Positions 1-7,345 are shown, counted from the first letter of the stretch. The stretch: DNA of 14,296 bases from an uncultured Lachnospiraceae bacterium (GCA_910586955.1 CAJUMM010000069.1:1-14296), one strand, 5' to 3'. A program made the numbers and translations. The notes: a model not told the origin generated them from the sequence alone.

Positions 1-521
1 TAATTATGGTGGGAGAGACCCGGGACGGGGAGACGGCGGGAATCTCTGTCCGGGCCGCCATCACCGGGCATATGGTTTTAAGCACCCTTCACACCAACGA
101 TGCCGCCTCCAGCATTGTGCGTCTTGAGGATATGGGCGTCGAGACCTACCTAATCGCCAATTCCCTGGTAGGCATTGTGGCCCAGCGGCTTATGCGCAAA
201 GTCTGCCCCAACTGCGCCCGGGAGCTGCCGGCTACCGAAGAAGAGCGAAAATTCCTGGGCACCGATGTAAAAACCATCCGGAGAGGCCAGGGCTGCGCCC
301 AGTGCAGCAAAACCGGCTACCGGGGGCGGATAGCCGTCCACGAGATTCTTTCCGTAGACTCTGTCCTTAGGCGGATGATTGCCGGCCATGCCTCCCAGGA
401 GGAGCTTATGGCTTATGCAAAGGAACGCCAGGAAATGCGGACCCTGTGGGAAAGCGGGCTCCAACTTGTGAAAAAGGGAATTACCACCCCGGAAGAGCTT
501 CTGAAGATTGCCTGCGAATGA
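1..521 (+). CDS. pilB: PilB/GspE-family type IV pilus / type II secretion ATPase, C-terminal part (5' end cut by window)
   Basis: This is the C-terminal third of a hexameric secretion ATPase that powers type IV pilus or pseudopilus assembly at the inner face of the membrane. The frame is open from the left edge, with its first full codon at base 3, so the real start lies outside the window. The visible part begins at the end of the Walker B motif (IMVGETRD). It continues with the His box region (ITGHMVLSTLHTNDAAS), then the paired cysteines CPNC and CAQC of the zinc-binding C-terminal subdomain, followed by TGYRGRIAVHEIL. These landmarks in this order are typical of PilB, GspE and ComGA. The tetracysteine element favours PilB/GspE over PilT, which lacks it. 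The Walker A motif is not in the window. The gene ends 21 bases before the pseudouridine synthase. Family assignment is firm; the choice between pilus and secretion is inference. Confidence 0.93.
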   Translation, partial: IMVGETRDGETAGISVRAAITGHMVLSTLHTNDAASSIVRLEDMGVETYLIANSLVGIVAQRLMRKVCPNCARELPATEEERKFLGTDVKTIRRGQGCAQCSKTGYRGRIAVHEILSVDSVLRRMIAGHASQEELMAYAKERQEMRTLWESGLQLVKKGITTPEELLKIACE

Positions 522-542
522 TTTTTGTGTTAGGATAGGTAT

Positions 543-1517
543 ATGAAAATCCTGACTGTAAATGAAAACGAAGCAGGCCAGCGGCTGGATAAGCTCCTGG
601 CAAAATATCTGGACAAAGCTCCCAAGAGCTTTCTCTACAAAATGCTCCGGAAGAAAAACATAACTTTAAATCAGAAAAAAGCCGCCGGCAGCGAAAAACT
701 CCGGGTGGGGGATGAGATCCGTCTTTTCCTTTCGGAAGAAACCATGGAAAATTTCTCTTCCCCCCGGAAAGAAGCGTCCCTTTCCGGCTCCATTCCCAAA
801 CCGGAAATTATCTATGAGGACTCTCATGTCCTTCTTCTCAATAAACCGGCAGGCCTTCTCTCCCAGAAAGCCCGGCCGGAAGACATCTCCCTGGTGGAGC
901 AGCTGACTTCCTACCTGCTGGAATCGGGCCAGTTAAGACCGGAAGATCTGAAAAGTTTCCGCCCGGGAGTCTGCAGCCGTCTGGATCGGAATACCAGCGG
1001 GCTTGTAGCCGCCGGAAAGACCCTGGCCGGTCTTCAGGCCTTAAATCATCTCATCCGTACCCGAAGCCTTGGGAAATACTACCGCACGGTAGCCTTAGGA
1101 ACCATAAAAGAGTCCCGGCGGGTGGAAGGATGGCTACGGAAGAATGAGAAAACCAACCAGGTATCCGTCTATCCCACAGAACAAAAAGACAGCCTCTATA
1201 TCTGTACGGAATACATTCCCTTACAATCCCTTGTCTTAAAGGGGCTTCCCTGTACTTTTTTGGAGATCCGCCTTGTCACCGGCCGCTCCCACCAGATCCG
1301 GGCCCATCTGGCAAGCCTGGGGCATCCCCTTCTGGGGGATCCTAAGTACGGGAATCCAAAATTCAACCAGTATGCCGCAAAAGACCTGGGGCTTCACTTC
1401 CAGCTTCTTCACGCCTTCCGGTTGGAATTTCCCCAGCTTTCCGGAACTTTAAAGGAACTGTCCGGACGGAAGTTTACGGCGCCTCTTCCTTCTGTTTTTG
1501 ATAAAATCCTGAATTGA
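543..1517 (+). CDS. RluA-family pseudouridine synthase with N-terminal S4 domain
   Basis: Predicted RNA pseudouridine synthase of 324 residues that isomerises uridine in structured RNA, most likely 23S rRNA as in RluC/RluD. Residues about 1-65 form an S4 RNA-binding domain (AGQRLDKLLAKYL, then VGDEIRL). The catalytic domain starts near residue 87 (IIYEDSHVLLLNKPAGLL). The catalytic aspartate is D148 in CSRLDRNTSGL, and the C-terminal motif is SHQIRAHLASLGHPLLGDPKYG. The usual HRLD reads SRLD here; the Asp itself is intact and variation at that His position occurs in Firmicutes members. Length fits the family. The ATG at 543 follows a modest AGGATAGG purine stretch and is supported by the S4 domain starting at once. 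The exact target uridine cannot be read from sequence, so no gene symbol is given. Confidence 0.92.
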   Translation: MKILTVNENEAGQRLDKLLAKYLDKAPKSFLYKMLRKKNITLNQKKAAGSEKLRVGDEIRLFLSEETMENFSSPRKEASLSGSIPKPEIIYEDSHVLLLNKPAGLLSQKARPEDISLVEQLTSYLLESGQLRPEDLKSFRPGVCSRLDRNTSGLVAAGKTLAGLQALNHLIRTRSLGKYYRTVALGTIKESRRVEGWLRKNEKTNQVSVYPTEQKDSLYICTEYIPLQSLVLKGLPCTFLEIRLVTGRSHQIRAHLASLGHPLLGDPKYGNPKFNQYAAKDLGLHFQLLHAFRLEFPQLSGTLKELSGRKFTAPLPSVFDKILN

Positions 1518-1542
1518 AATCTCCCCCAAAATGTGGTAGGGT
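1514..1542 (+). promoter_or_regulatory. Candidate sigma-A promoter for the TPR protein gene
   Basis: TTGAAA (1514-1519) and TAGGGT (1537-1542) are separated by exactly 17 bases, and the -10 is preceded by TGG, an extended -10. The -35 matches five of six consensus bases. The -10 matches only three of six but keeps the key first T, second A and last T. Transcription would start near 1549, leaving a short leader before the ATG at 1577. It overlaps the stop of the pseudouridine synthase gene. It could be chance. Confidence 0.35.
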
Positions 1543-1576
1543 ATTCAAAAGAACAAAAATGAGAGAGGATAAGGTT

Positions 1577-2596
1577 ATGGATTACCAAAGCAATTACAGC
1601 TCCTTAGGGCCGGGCTTTGAACCGGATCCCAAAGAAAACCAGGGACGGATCCCCCTTTGGGTCCTTCTTTTTGTTGCCTGCTCCCTTTTGCTGGCTGTGA
1701 TTTCCATGCTGCGCTTTCCGAAAATATTCTCCGAATACCGGTCTTACATAAAAGCGGAACAGCGGATAGCAAGCGGAAAGGGGGAGACAGGACAGGCTCT
1801 AAGGGATCTGATGGCGGTGGTGGAGGAACATCCCGATTCCGTTCCCATGATCACAAAGCTTATCGATCTCTCCATGGAGGAAGGCTACTACGAACTGGCC
1901 GCTTATGTATTTGACAGCTACCTGGTGGGCAAAGACTTAACGGACAGCCAGTACAGCCGCATGATGGGCTACAGCGCCCGTCTGGAAACTTATTTCGCCA
2001 CTTACGACGCCATCGAAGATCTGGCTGTTGAGATAAACGCCCTTCCTGCCGGGAGTGAGGAGGAGGCGGCGGCTGTCCGGGCCCAGGCCAGGGAGGGCTT
2101 TTCCCGGCTTCTTAAGGATTCCGGCTACGATTCCGCCATGCTTTATTACACCATGAGCTTCTTTACGGAAACCATGGAGGAGCGGTATGACTGCCTGCAA
2201 AAGGGCTATGAGGCGGATCCGGAGTGCTACGATATCCGGACGGAGCTTGGCAACGCCGCCCGGGTCTTAGGGAAGCTTGAGGAAGCGGAGGAGTATCTTG
2301 ATCAGGCCCTGGCCAAAGAACGCTCCGACTCCGGTGCCTTAAGAGGCAAGGCCATTGTCTGCCTGCTAAAGGGAGACTCCCAGGCTGCACTTGATTACGC
2401 CCAGGAGGCCTATGCCGCCGATCCGGACGGCACCTATGTCCGGGACACTTATCTTATCGCCCTCCATGTAAACGGAGATACCAAAGAAGAAGGATATATC
2501 CGGGCGGAGCTTGAGGCGGAGCAGGGGACTCTCGATGAGGATACCCTGCGGTTCCTGGAGGGGCAGTGCACCCTTCAGGAATATTATATGGAATAG
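1577..2596 (+). CDS. Membrane-anchored tetratricopeptide (TPR) repeat protein
   Basis: Protein of 339 residues with no recognisable catalytic motif. Residues 1-25 are polar, 26-46 form one hydrophobic transmembrane helix (IPLWVLLFVACSLLLAVISML), and the rest is acidic and helical. TPR-like helix pairs are clearest near the C terminus (RVLGKLEEAEEYLDQALAKE, then CLLKGDSQAALDYAQEAYAADP), with looser repeats before. TPR proteins usually act as scaffolds for protein assembly; the partner is unknown here. The open frame extends back to a TTG at 1514 and an ATG at 1559. The ATG at 1577 is preferred because GAGAGGATAAGG precedes it and the short extension is not conserved-looking. The next gene, a membrane metallopeptidase-like protein, starts 12 bases after its stop, so the two are probably co-transcribed and both act at the membrane. 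Confidence 0.82.
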   Translation: MDYQSNYSSLGPGFEPDPKENQGRIPLWVLLFVACSLLLAVISMLRFPKIFSEYRSYIKAEQRIASGKGETGQALRDLMAVVEEHPDSVPMITKLIDLSMEEGYYELAAYVFDSYLVGKDLTDSQYSRMMGYSARLETYFATYDAIEDLAVEINALPAGSEEEAAAVRAQAREGFSRLLKDSGYDSAMLYYTMSFFTETMEERYDCLQKGYEADPECYDIRTELGNAARVLGKLEEAEEYLDQALAKERSDSGALRGKAIVCLLKGDSQAALDYAQEAYAADPDGTYVRDTYLIALHVNGDTKEEGYIRAELEAEQGTLDEDTLRFLEGQCTLQEYYME

Positions 2597-2608
2597 GAGG
2601 ACACAGCC

Positions 2609-3142
2609 ATGATTATACCCGGTTTTTTGATTTCTTTCCTGACCTTTCCTGGGGTTATCATCCACGAGCTGGCCCATCAGATCTTCTGCATCCTCTGCGG
2701 CCTGCAAGTGTATGAGGTGAAATATTTCCAGTTTAAAAATCCCTGCGGCTATGTGGTACACCAGTCCTCGGACCGGCCCTTTAAAATTTTCCTCACCTCC
2801 ACCGGCCCCTTTCTGGTAAATACCCTTCTGGGGATGCTGATTCTCCTTCCGGCCTCCATTGAGCTTTTAACCTTTAAGGAATACTCCAATCCCTTAAACC
2901 TGCTTTTAGGGTGGCTTGGAATCTCCATTCTCATGCACGCCTTTCCCAGCACCGGGGACGCCAAGGTGATGGTAAAGCGGATTTTGAAAAACCCGGAGGT
3001 GAGCCTCCTTTGGCGGATCCTCTCCGCCCCGGTTATCGGCCTGATTTACCTGTTTTCCATCGGATCCGTCTTCTGGCTGGATCTGGCCTATGCCCTGGGG
3101 GCTGGAATGCTGATTCCTTATCTGCTGGCCCGGATATTCTAA
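2609..3142 (+). CDS. Membrane zinc-metallopeptidase-like protein (M50/DUF3267-like)
   Basis: Hydrophobic protein of 177 residues with an HExxH motif, HELAH, at residues 19-23 inside the first membrane segment, as in site-2-protease-like intramembrane zinc peptidases. H19 and H23 would bind zinc and E20 would be the catalytic base. An Asp in FPSTGDAK (D117), in a later hydrophobic region, is a candidate third zinc ligand, replacing the NPDG-type Asp of classical S2P enzymes. Further membrane segments lie at about residues 62-85, 97-111 and 135-176. It has no PDZ domain and is shorter than RseP or SpoIVFB. AGGAGG at 2596-2601 sets the ATG at 2609. Substrate and role are unknown. A DUF3267-type or M50-type label is my best family guess. 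Protease activity is inferred from the motif only. Confidence 0.75.
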   Translation: MIIPGFLISFLTFPGVIIHELAHQIFCILCGLQVYEVKYFQFKNPCGYVVHQSSDRPFKIFLTSTGPFLVNTLLGMLILLPASIELLTFKEYSNPLNLLLGWLGISILMHAFPSTGDAKVMVKRILKNPEVSLLWRILSAPVIGLIYLFSIGSVFWLDLAYALGAGMLIPYLLARIF

Positions 3143-3164
3143 CCTGCTGGAGGACATTGATTCT

Positions 3165-3698
3165 ATGGCAACCTGGAATTCCAGAGGCCTCCGGGGCTCC
3201 ACCCTGGAGGACCTTATCAACCGTACCAACGAAAAATACCGGGAGCAGGGACTGGCCCTGATCCAGAAAGTGCCCACCCCCATCACTCCCATCAAAATCG
3301 ACAAAGAACACCGGCATATTACCCTTGCCTACTTTGAGCAGAAGAGTACCGTGGACTATATCGGGGCCGTACAGGGGATCCCTGTATGCTTTGATGCCAA
3401 GGAGTGCGTAAGCGACACCTTCCCCCTCCAGAACATCCATCCCCACCAGGTACAGTTTATGGAAGATTTTGAGAGACAGGAGGGCATTGCCTTTCTGGTT
3501 CTTCTGTTTTCCCAGCGGAACGAATTGTACTACCTGCCTTTCGGGCGCATGAAAGAATTCTGGGACCGGGCCCGGGAGGGGGGGCGCAAAAGCTTCCGCC
3601 ATGAAGAACTGAATCCCGATTTTGTCCTCCATCCACACGGGGGATATCTGGTTCCCTATCTGGACGGAATCAAGAAGGCGATTGACACCTTGGACTGA
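3165..3698 (+). CDS. recU: Holliday junction resolvase RecU
   Basis: Structure-specific endonuclease of 177 residues that cuts Holliday junctions during recombination and chromosome segregation in Firmicutes, taking the place of RuvC. The sequence follows B. subtilis RecU as I recall it: RG.TLEDLIN..N near the N terminus (residues 10-22), KVPTPI at 35-40, AYFEQKSTVDYIG with catalytic-site D64, FDAKE with D77 and K79 aligned to the Glu and Lys of the PD-ExK-type active site, SDTFPLQNIHPHQ, and FWDRAREGGRKSF. Asp replaces the usual Glu at residue 77, a conservative change. GGAGGA at 3149-3154 supports the ATG at 3165, 22 bases after the metallopeptidase-like gene. In many Firmicutes recU neighbours a penicillin-binding protein gene; that is not so here. 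The -35 of the his promoter lies within its last codons. Confidence 0.95.
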   Translation: MATWNSRGLRGSTLEDLINRTNEKYREQGLALIQKVPTPITPIKIDKEHRHITLAYFEQKSTVDYIGAVQGIPVCFDAKECVSDTFPLQNIHPHQVQFMEDFERQEGIAFLVLLFSQRNELYYLPFGRMKEFWDRAREGGRKSFRHEELNPDFVLHPHGGYLVPYLDGIKKAIDTLD

Positions 3699-3710
3699 TT
3701 GATTTATAAT
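3682..3710 (+). promoter_or_regulatory. Perfect-consensus sigma-A promoter of the histidine operon
   Basis: TTGACA at 3682-3687 and TATAAT at 3705-3710 are both six-of-six matches and are separated by exactly 17 bases, the optimal spacer. Transcription should start near 3717, leaving a leader of about 57 bases before the hisZG ATG at 3774. The -35 is inside the last codons of recU and the -10 is just after its stop codon. So strong a promoter in front of a biosynthetic operon would normally need repression, which fits the palindrome immediately downstream. Confidence 0.88.
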
Positions 3711-3719
3711 AGCAGGAAG

Positions 3720-3747
3720 TGCTTTATTGTGATAGCACGATAAAGCA
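3720..3747 (+). promoter_or_regulatory. 28-bp palindrome just downstream of the his transcription start: candidate repressor operator or 5'-UTR hairpin
   Basis: The left arm TGCTTTATTGTG (3720-3731) and right arm CACGATAAAGCA (3736-3747) flank a 4-base ATAG loop. Eleven of twelve positions pair by Watson-Crick rules and the twelfth is a G-T wobble in RNA. No run of T follows on either strand, so it is not an intrinsic terminator. It covers roughly +4 to +31 of the predicted transcript, the typical site of a roadblock operator. The leader is too short for a T-box, and I see no His-rich leader peptide. A TrpR-like HisR (YerC) repressor is known to control his genes in some Firmicutes. I cannot confirm from memory that this site matches its motif. 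Confidence 0.6.
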
Positions 3748-3760
3748 AAAGAATGAGAGC

Positions 3761-3766
3761 AAGGAG
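3761..3766 (+). promoter_or_regulatory. Ribosome binding site deciding the hisZG start
   Basis: AAGGAG lies 7 bases before the ATG at 3774. An in-frame ATG at 3753 has no comparable site and would begin only 6 bases after the palindrome, so 3774 is preferred. The protein then starts MKNPDQ and reaches TPEGVRD at once, as expected of HisZ. Confidence 0.85.
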
Positions 3767-3773
3767 TGTAACC

Positions 3774-5426
3774 ATGAAAAATCCGGATCAGATTCTTCAC
3801 ACGCCGGAAGGCGTGCGGGATATCTACGGAAGCGAGTTTGTACGGAAATTTGAACTGCAGCAGCAGCTGTACCGGCTTCTGGCAAAGGAAGGCTACCAGG
3901 GCATTGAGACCCCTACCTTTGAATATTTTGACGTGTTTTCCAGGGAAGTGGGCACGGTTCCCTCCCGGGAGCTTTACAAATTTTTCGACAAGGAGGGCAA
4001 TACCCTGGTTCTCAGGCCGGACCTGACCCCTTCCATTGCCAGGACCGTATCGAAATATTTCCATGAGGAGACGCCTATCCGGCTCTGCTATATGGGAAAT
4101 ACCTTTATCAACTACGACAACTACCAGGGCCGCTTAAAGGAAACCACCCAGCTGGGAGCGGAACTGATGGGGGAGGAAAGCGCGGGAGCCGATGCCGAAC
4201 TTATCGCCCTGGTGGTGGAATCCCTGAAGGAAGCAGGACTTACAGATTTTCAGGTAAGCGTGGGCCAGGTGTCCTTTTTCAAAAGCCTTTTAAAGGAGGC
4301 CGGCGCAGATCCAAGGACGGAGGAAGCCCTGCGCCGGTTTATCTCTGACAAAAATCTCTTCGGGGTGGAAGAGCTGCTGGCCGGAGACGCTGTCTCCCAA
4401 AAGCTTCGTCCGGTCTTTCTGGAAATGACTGCCCTTTCGGGAACGGAAGACGTGCTTCAGAGAGCCCGGGCTCTCACCTCCAACCCGGAAGCTTTAGAGG
4501 CCCTGAAGCGCCTGGAGGACATCTACGAGGAGCTCAAAAAACGAGGATGCGCTCCCTACGTTACCTTTGACTTAGGAATGCTGAGCAAATACAACTACTA
4601 TACGGGCATTATTTTCCGGGCTTACTCCTACGGCTGCGGGGAACCTCTGGCGAAGGGCGGCCGCTACGACACCCTCCTTTCCCATTTCGGAAGGACCCTT
4701 CCGGCCGTGGGCTTTGCCATTGACGTAAACCAGCTGATGGGGGCTTTAAGCCGGAGGCAGGAGCGGGAACGTATCCGGGAAGAGGCAAAAGACCGGTACC
4801 TGACTATCGCCCTGACCAAGGGACGCCTGGCCAGGAAAACCCTGGAGCTTCTGGAACAGGTGGGCATTACCTGCCAGGAGATGAAGGATCCGGACAGCCG
4901 GAAGCTGATCTTCGTAAATGAGGAGCGGAAGCTTAAATTTTTCCTGGCCAAGGGGCCGGACGTACCCACTTACGTGGAATATGGAGCAGCCGATATGGGC
5001 GTGACAGGCAAAGATACCCTGGCAGAGGAGGGACGCAAAATGTACGAGGTCCTGGATCTGGGCTTTGGAAAGTGCCGCATGTGCGTCTGCGGCCCGGAAG
5101 CGGCCAAAGAAAAGCTGGCCCACCAGGAGCAGATCCGGGTGGCAACCAAGTATCCGGCCATTGCCAAGGATTATTTCTACAACCAGAAACACCAGACTGT
5201 GGAGATTATCAAGCTGAACGGTTCCATTGAGCTGGCTCCCCTGGTAGGCCTTTCCGAGGTGATTGTGGACATTGTAGAGACAGGATCCACCCTGCGGGAA
5301 AACGGCCTGGAAGTATTGGAAGAGATTATGCCCCTGTCGGCCCGGATGGTGGTGAACCAGGTAAGCATGAAAATGGAACATCAGCGGATTTCGGCTTTGA
5401 TAAAGGAGCTGAAAGCCCTGCTTTAA
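3774..5426 (+). CDS. hisZG: Fused ATP phosphoribosyltransferase: HisZ regulatory subunit joined to HisG (short form) catalytic subunit
   Basis: One 550-residue frame contains both subunits of the first histidine enzyme, which joins ATP and PRPP to give phosphoribosyl-ATP. Residues 1 to about 325 are HisZ, a catalytically dead histidyl-tRNA-synthetase-like protein (TPEGVRDIYG, PSRELYKFFDKEGNTLVLRPDLTPSIAR, YYTGIIFRAY, LAKGGRYDTLLSHFG, AVGFAIDVNQLM). A charged linker (about 326-339, rich in Arg and Glu) follows. Residues 340-550 are the roughly 210-residue short HisG (YLTIALTKGRL, YVEYGAADMGVTGKDTL, and the PRPP loop DIVETGSTL at 499-507). In the separate-subunit system short HisG works with HisZ in a hetero-octamer, and HisZ mediates histidine feedback inhibition. 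Fusion would fix a 1:1 ratio. There is no stop, frameshift or internal ribosome site evident at the junction near 4791. hisD starts 12 bases after the stop. Confidence 0.95.
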   Translation: MKNPDQILHTPEGVRDIYGSEFVRKFELQQQLYRLLAKEGYQGIETPTFEYFDVFSREVGTVPSRELYKFFDKEGNTLVLRPDLTPSIARTVSKYFHEETPIRLCYMGNTFINYDNYQGRLKETTQLGAELMGEESAGADAELIALVVESLKEAGLTDFQVSVGQVSFFKSLLKEAGADPRTEEALRRFISDKNLFGVEELLAGDAVSQKLRPVFLEMTALSGTEDVLQRARALTSNPEALEALKRLEDIYEELKKRGCAPYVTFDLGMLSKYNYYTGIIFRAYSYGCGEPLAKGGRYDTLLSHFGRTLPAVGFAIDVNQLMGALSRRQERERIREEAKDRYLTIALTKGRLARKTLELLEQVGITCQEMKDPDSRKLIFVNEERKLKFFLAKGPDVPTYVEYGAADMGVTGKDTLAEEGRKMYEVLDLGFGKCRMCVCGPEAAKEKLAHQEQIRVATKYPAIAKDYFYNQKHQTVEIIKLNGSIELAPLVGLSEVIVDIVETGSTLRENGLEVLEEIMPLSARMVVNQVSMKMEHQRISALIKELKALL

Positions 5427-5438
5427 CGGGAGGATCCA

Positions 5439-6761
5439 ATGAGAATTATAGATTTAAACGAAACCAGCCGGAAAAACCTGCTGGAAGAACTCATAAAACG
5501 AAGCCCCGGACAGTACGGGGAATATGCCCTGCAGGTGGAGGCCATCCTGAAAGAAGTAAAAGAACAGGGAGACGAAGCCCTTCTGTCTTACACGGAACGC
5601 TTCGACAAAGTACGGCTTTCTAAAGAAGATCTTCTGGTTACCCCGGAGGAAATCCGGGAAGCCTATAACCAGGTGGATCCCCATCTTCTTGAGGTTATGC
5701 GCAAGGCCCTTCACAATATCCGCAGCTACCACGAGAAGCAGCGGCGCTTTAGCTGGTTTGACAGCCAGCCTAACGGAACCCTTCTGGGACAGAAGATTAC
5801 CGCCCTGCAGTCCGTGGGGGTCTATGTACCAGGGGGGAAAGCCGTGTACCCCTCCTCCGTGCTGATGAATATCGTGCCTGCCAAGGTGGCAGGAGTGGAG
5901 CAGATCCTTATGGTCACGCCTCCTGGGAAAGACGGAAAAATCAGTCCCAATACCCTGGTGGCCGCCAGCGAAGCCGGAGCGGACCTTATCTACAAAGCAG
6001 GCGGGGCCCAGGCCATCGGAGCTTTGGCCTACGGCACGGAAACCATTCCCAAGGTGGACAAGATCGTGGGACCGGGAAATATCTATGTGGCCCTGGCCAA
6101 AAAAGCCGTCTACGGCTTTGTGAGCATTGATTCCATCGCCGGACCCAGCGAGATTCTGGTCCTGGCCGACGAGACGGCCAATCCCAGGTTTGTGGCTGCG
6201 GATCTTTTGTCCCAGGCAGAGCATGACGAGATGGCCTCCGCCATTCTGGTAACCACCAGCCGGGATCTGGCCCTTAAGGTTTCCCAGGAGGCAGACCGCT
6301 TTCTGCAAAAGCTTTCCCGCAGGGATATCCTGGAGAAATCCCTGGAAAACTACGGCTATATCCTGGTAGCAGACAGCATGGATGCTGCCATAGACGCCGC
6401 CAACGCCATTGCCTCCGAACATTTGGAGATTGTAACCCGGGATCCCTTCCAGGTTATGACCAAGATCCGGAACGCCGGAGCCATCTTCATCGGAGAGTAC
6501 GCAAGTGAACCCTTAGGAGACTATTTTGCAGGTCCCAACCACGTACTTCCCACCAACGGGACCGCACGGTTTTTCTCCCCCTTAAGTGTGGACGATTTTA
6601 TCAAGAAATCCAGCATTGTCTATTACTCCAGGGAAGCACTGAAAGATGTGGAGGAGGATATTATTCATTTTGCCCGGGCAGAACAGCTTACGGCCCACGC
6701 CAATTCCATTGCCGTGCGCTTTGAAGGGGAAGAGAACAGCCAAAGGAGGGATCAATCATGA
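5439..6761 (+). CDS. hisD: Histidinol dehydrogenase
   Basis: NAD-dependent, zinc-requiring enzyme of 440 residues that oxidises L-histidinol through histidinal to L-histidine, the last two steps of the pathway, in the cytoplasm. All key elements are visible: VYVPGGKAVYPSSVLMN (129-144), GPGNIYVALAK (211-221), GPSE (235-238), and zinc ligands Q259 and H262 in SQAEHDE. The catalytic pair E327-H328 lies in ASEHLE, and the remaining zinc ligands are D361 in GDYFAGPNHVLPT and H420 near the end. These match the E. coli positions offset by about one residue. Length is normal. GGGAGG at 5428-5433 sets the ATG, and the stop overlaps the hisB start by 4 bases (ATGA), indicating translational coupling. 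Confidence 0.97.
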   Translation: MRIIDLNETSRKNLLEELIKRSPGQYGEYALQVEAILKEVKEQGDEALLSYTERFDKVRLSKEDLLVTPEEIREAYNQVDPHLLEVMRKALHNIRSYHEKQRRFSWFDSQPNGTLLGQKITALQSVGVYVPGGKAVYPSSVLMNIVPAKVAGVEQILMVTPPGKDGKISPNTLVAASEAGADLIYKAGGAQAIGALAYGTETIPKVDKIVGPGNIYVALAKKAVYGFVSIDSIAGPSEILVLADETANPRFVAADLLSQAEHDEMASAILVTTSRDLALKVSQEADRFLQKLSRRDILEKSLENYGYILVADSMDAAIDAANAIASEHLEIVTRDPFQVMTKIRNAGAIFIGEYASEPLGDYFAGPNHVLPTNGTARFFSPLSVDDFIKKSSIVYYSREALKDVEEDIIHFARAEQLTAHANSIAVRFEGEENSQRRDQS

Positions 6762-7345
6762 ACCGGACAGCAGCCATCAGCCGGGCCACCAAGGAAACGG
6801 ATATTTCCCTGAACTTAAACTTAGACGGGCAGGGGAAAGGAGAAATTTCCACAGGCATAGGTTTTTTCGACCATATGCTTTTGGGGTTTGCCCGCCACGG
6901 GCTCTTTGACCTTAACTGCCGGGTGAAAGGGGATCTGGAGGTAGACTGCCACCACACCATAGAGGATACGGGCATTGTCCTGGGAACCGCCATCCGGGAA
7001 GCCCTGGGAGACAAGAAAGGAATTGTCCGCTACGGAAGCTGCATTCTACCCATGGATGAGGCTTTGATCCTGTGCTCCCTTGATCTGTCCGGACGCCCCT
7101 ATTACGTATCGGACGCAGTCTTCCCCACAGAGCGGATAGGAGAGATGGATACCCAGATGGTGCGGGAATTTTTCTACGCCGTCTCCTACAGCGCAGGTAT
7201 GAATCTTCATTTCCGCATGCTCTCCGGGGAAAACAGCCACCACATTGCAGAAGGCATGTTTAAGGCCTTTGCCAAGGCCCTGGACATGGCCTCCTCCACA
7301 GATCCCAGGATTGGGGATGTCTTATCAACGAAAGGAAGTCTTTGA
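6758..7345 (+). CDS. hisB: Imidazoleglycerol-phosphate dehydratase
   Basis: Manganese-dependent dehydratase of 195 residues converting imidazole glycerol phosphate to imidazole acetol phosphate. It is the monofunctional type, without the HAD histidinol-phosphatase domain found in E. coli HisB. The metal-binding signatures are FFDHM (H39), DCHHTIEDTGI (H65, H66, E69), MDEA (E101) and SHHIAEGMFKA (H161, H162, E165). The N terminus RTAAISRATKETDI and C terminus DVLSTKGSL are typical of the family. AAAGGAGGG at 6742-6750, inside the end of hisD, drives translation. The stop TGA is separated from the next ATG by a single base. Confidence 0.97.
   Translation: MNRTAAISRATKETDISLNLNLDGQGKGEISTGIGFFDHMLLGFARHGLFDLNCRVKGDLEVDCHHTIEDTGIVLGTAIREALGDKKGIVRYGSCILPMDEALILCSLDLSGRPYYVSDAVFPTERIGEMDTQMVREFFYAVSYSAGMNLHFRMLSGENSHHIAEGMFKAFAKALDMASSTDPRIGDVLSTKGSL
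7331..7338 (+). promoter_or_regulatory. Ribosome binding site deciding the hisIE start
   Basis: AAAGGAAG lies 8 bases before the ATG at 7347. The open frame runs back to 7245 inside hisB, but that stretch (rich in Pro and Trp) is the shadow of hisB in another frame. The site therefore fixes the protein start at MSERNIAVIH. Confidence 0.8.

Noticed and set aside
508..536. TTGCCT, 17 bases, TAGGAT as a promoter for the pseudouridine synthase gene
   Set aside because: The predicted start site would fall on the ATG at 543 itself, making a leaderless transcript. The TAGGATAGG stretch is better explained as the ribosome binding site.
3720..3747. Palindrome after recU as an intrinsic terminator
   Set aside because: The stem is AT-rich and is not followed by a T-run on either strand. 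It lies downstream of the his -10 element, so it would block the his operon itself.
3033..4064. Long minus-strand open frame across recU and the start of hisZG
   Set aside because: It is the antisense shadow of two well-supported genes on the plus strand and has no recognisable domain. Other long minus-strand frames in the window (for example 5454-6422 and 7629-8453) are rejected for the same reason.
3774..5426. Histidyl-tRNA synthetase (HisS) as the identity of the N-terminal half of the fusion
   Set aside because: The N-terminal part stops short of an anticodon-binding domain and runs directly into HisG, in a his operon. This fits HisZ, the synthetase-like regulatory subunit.
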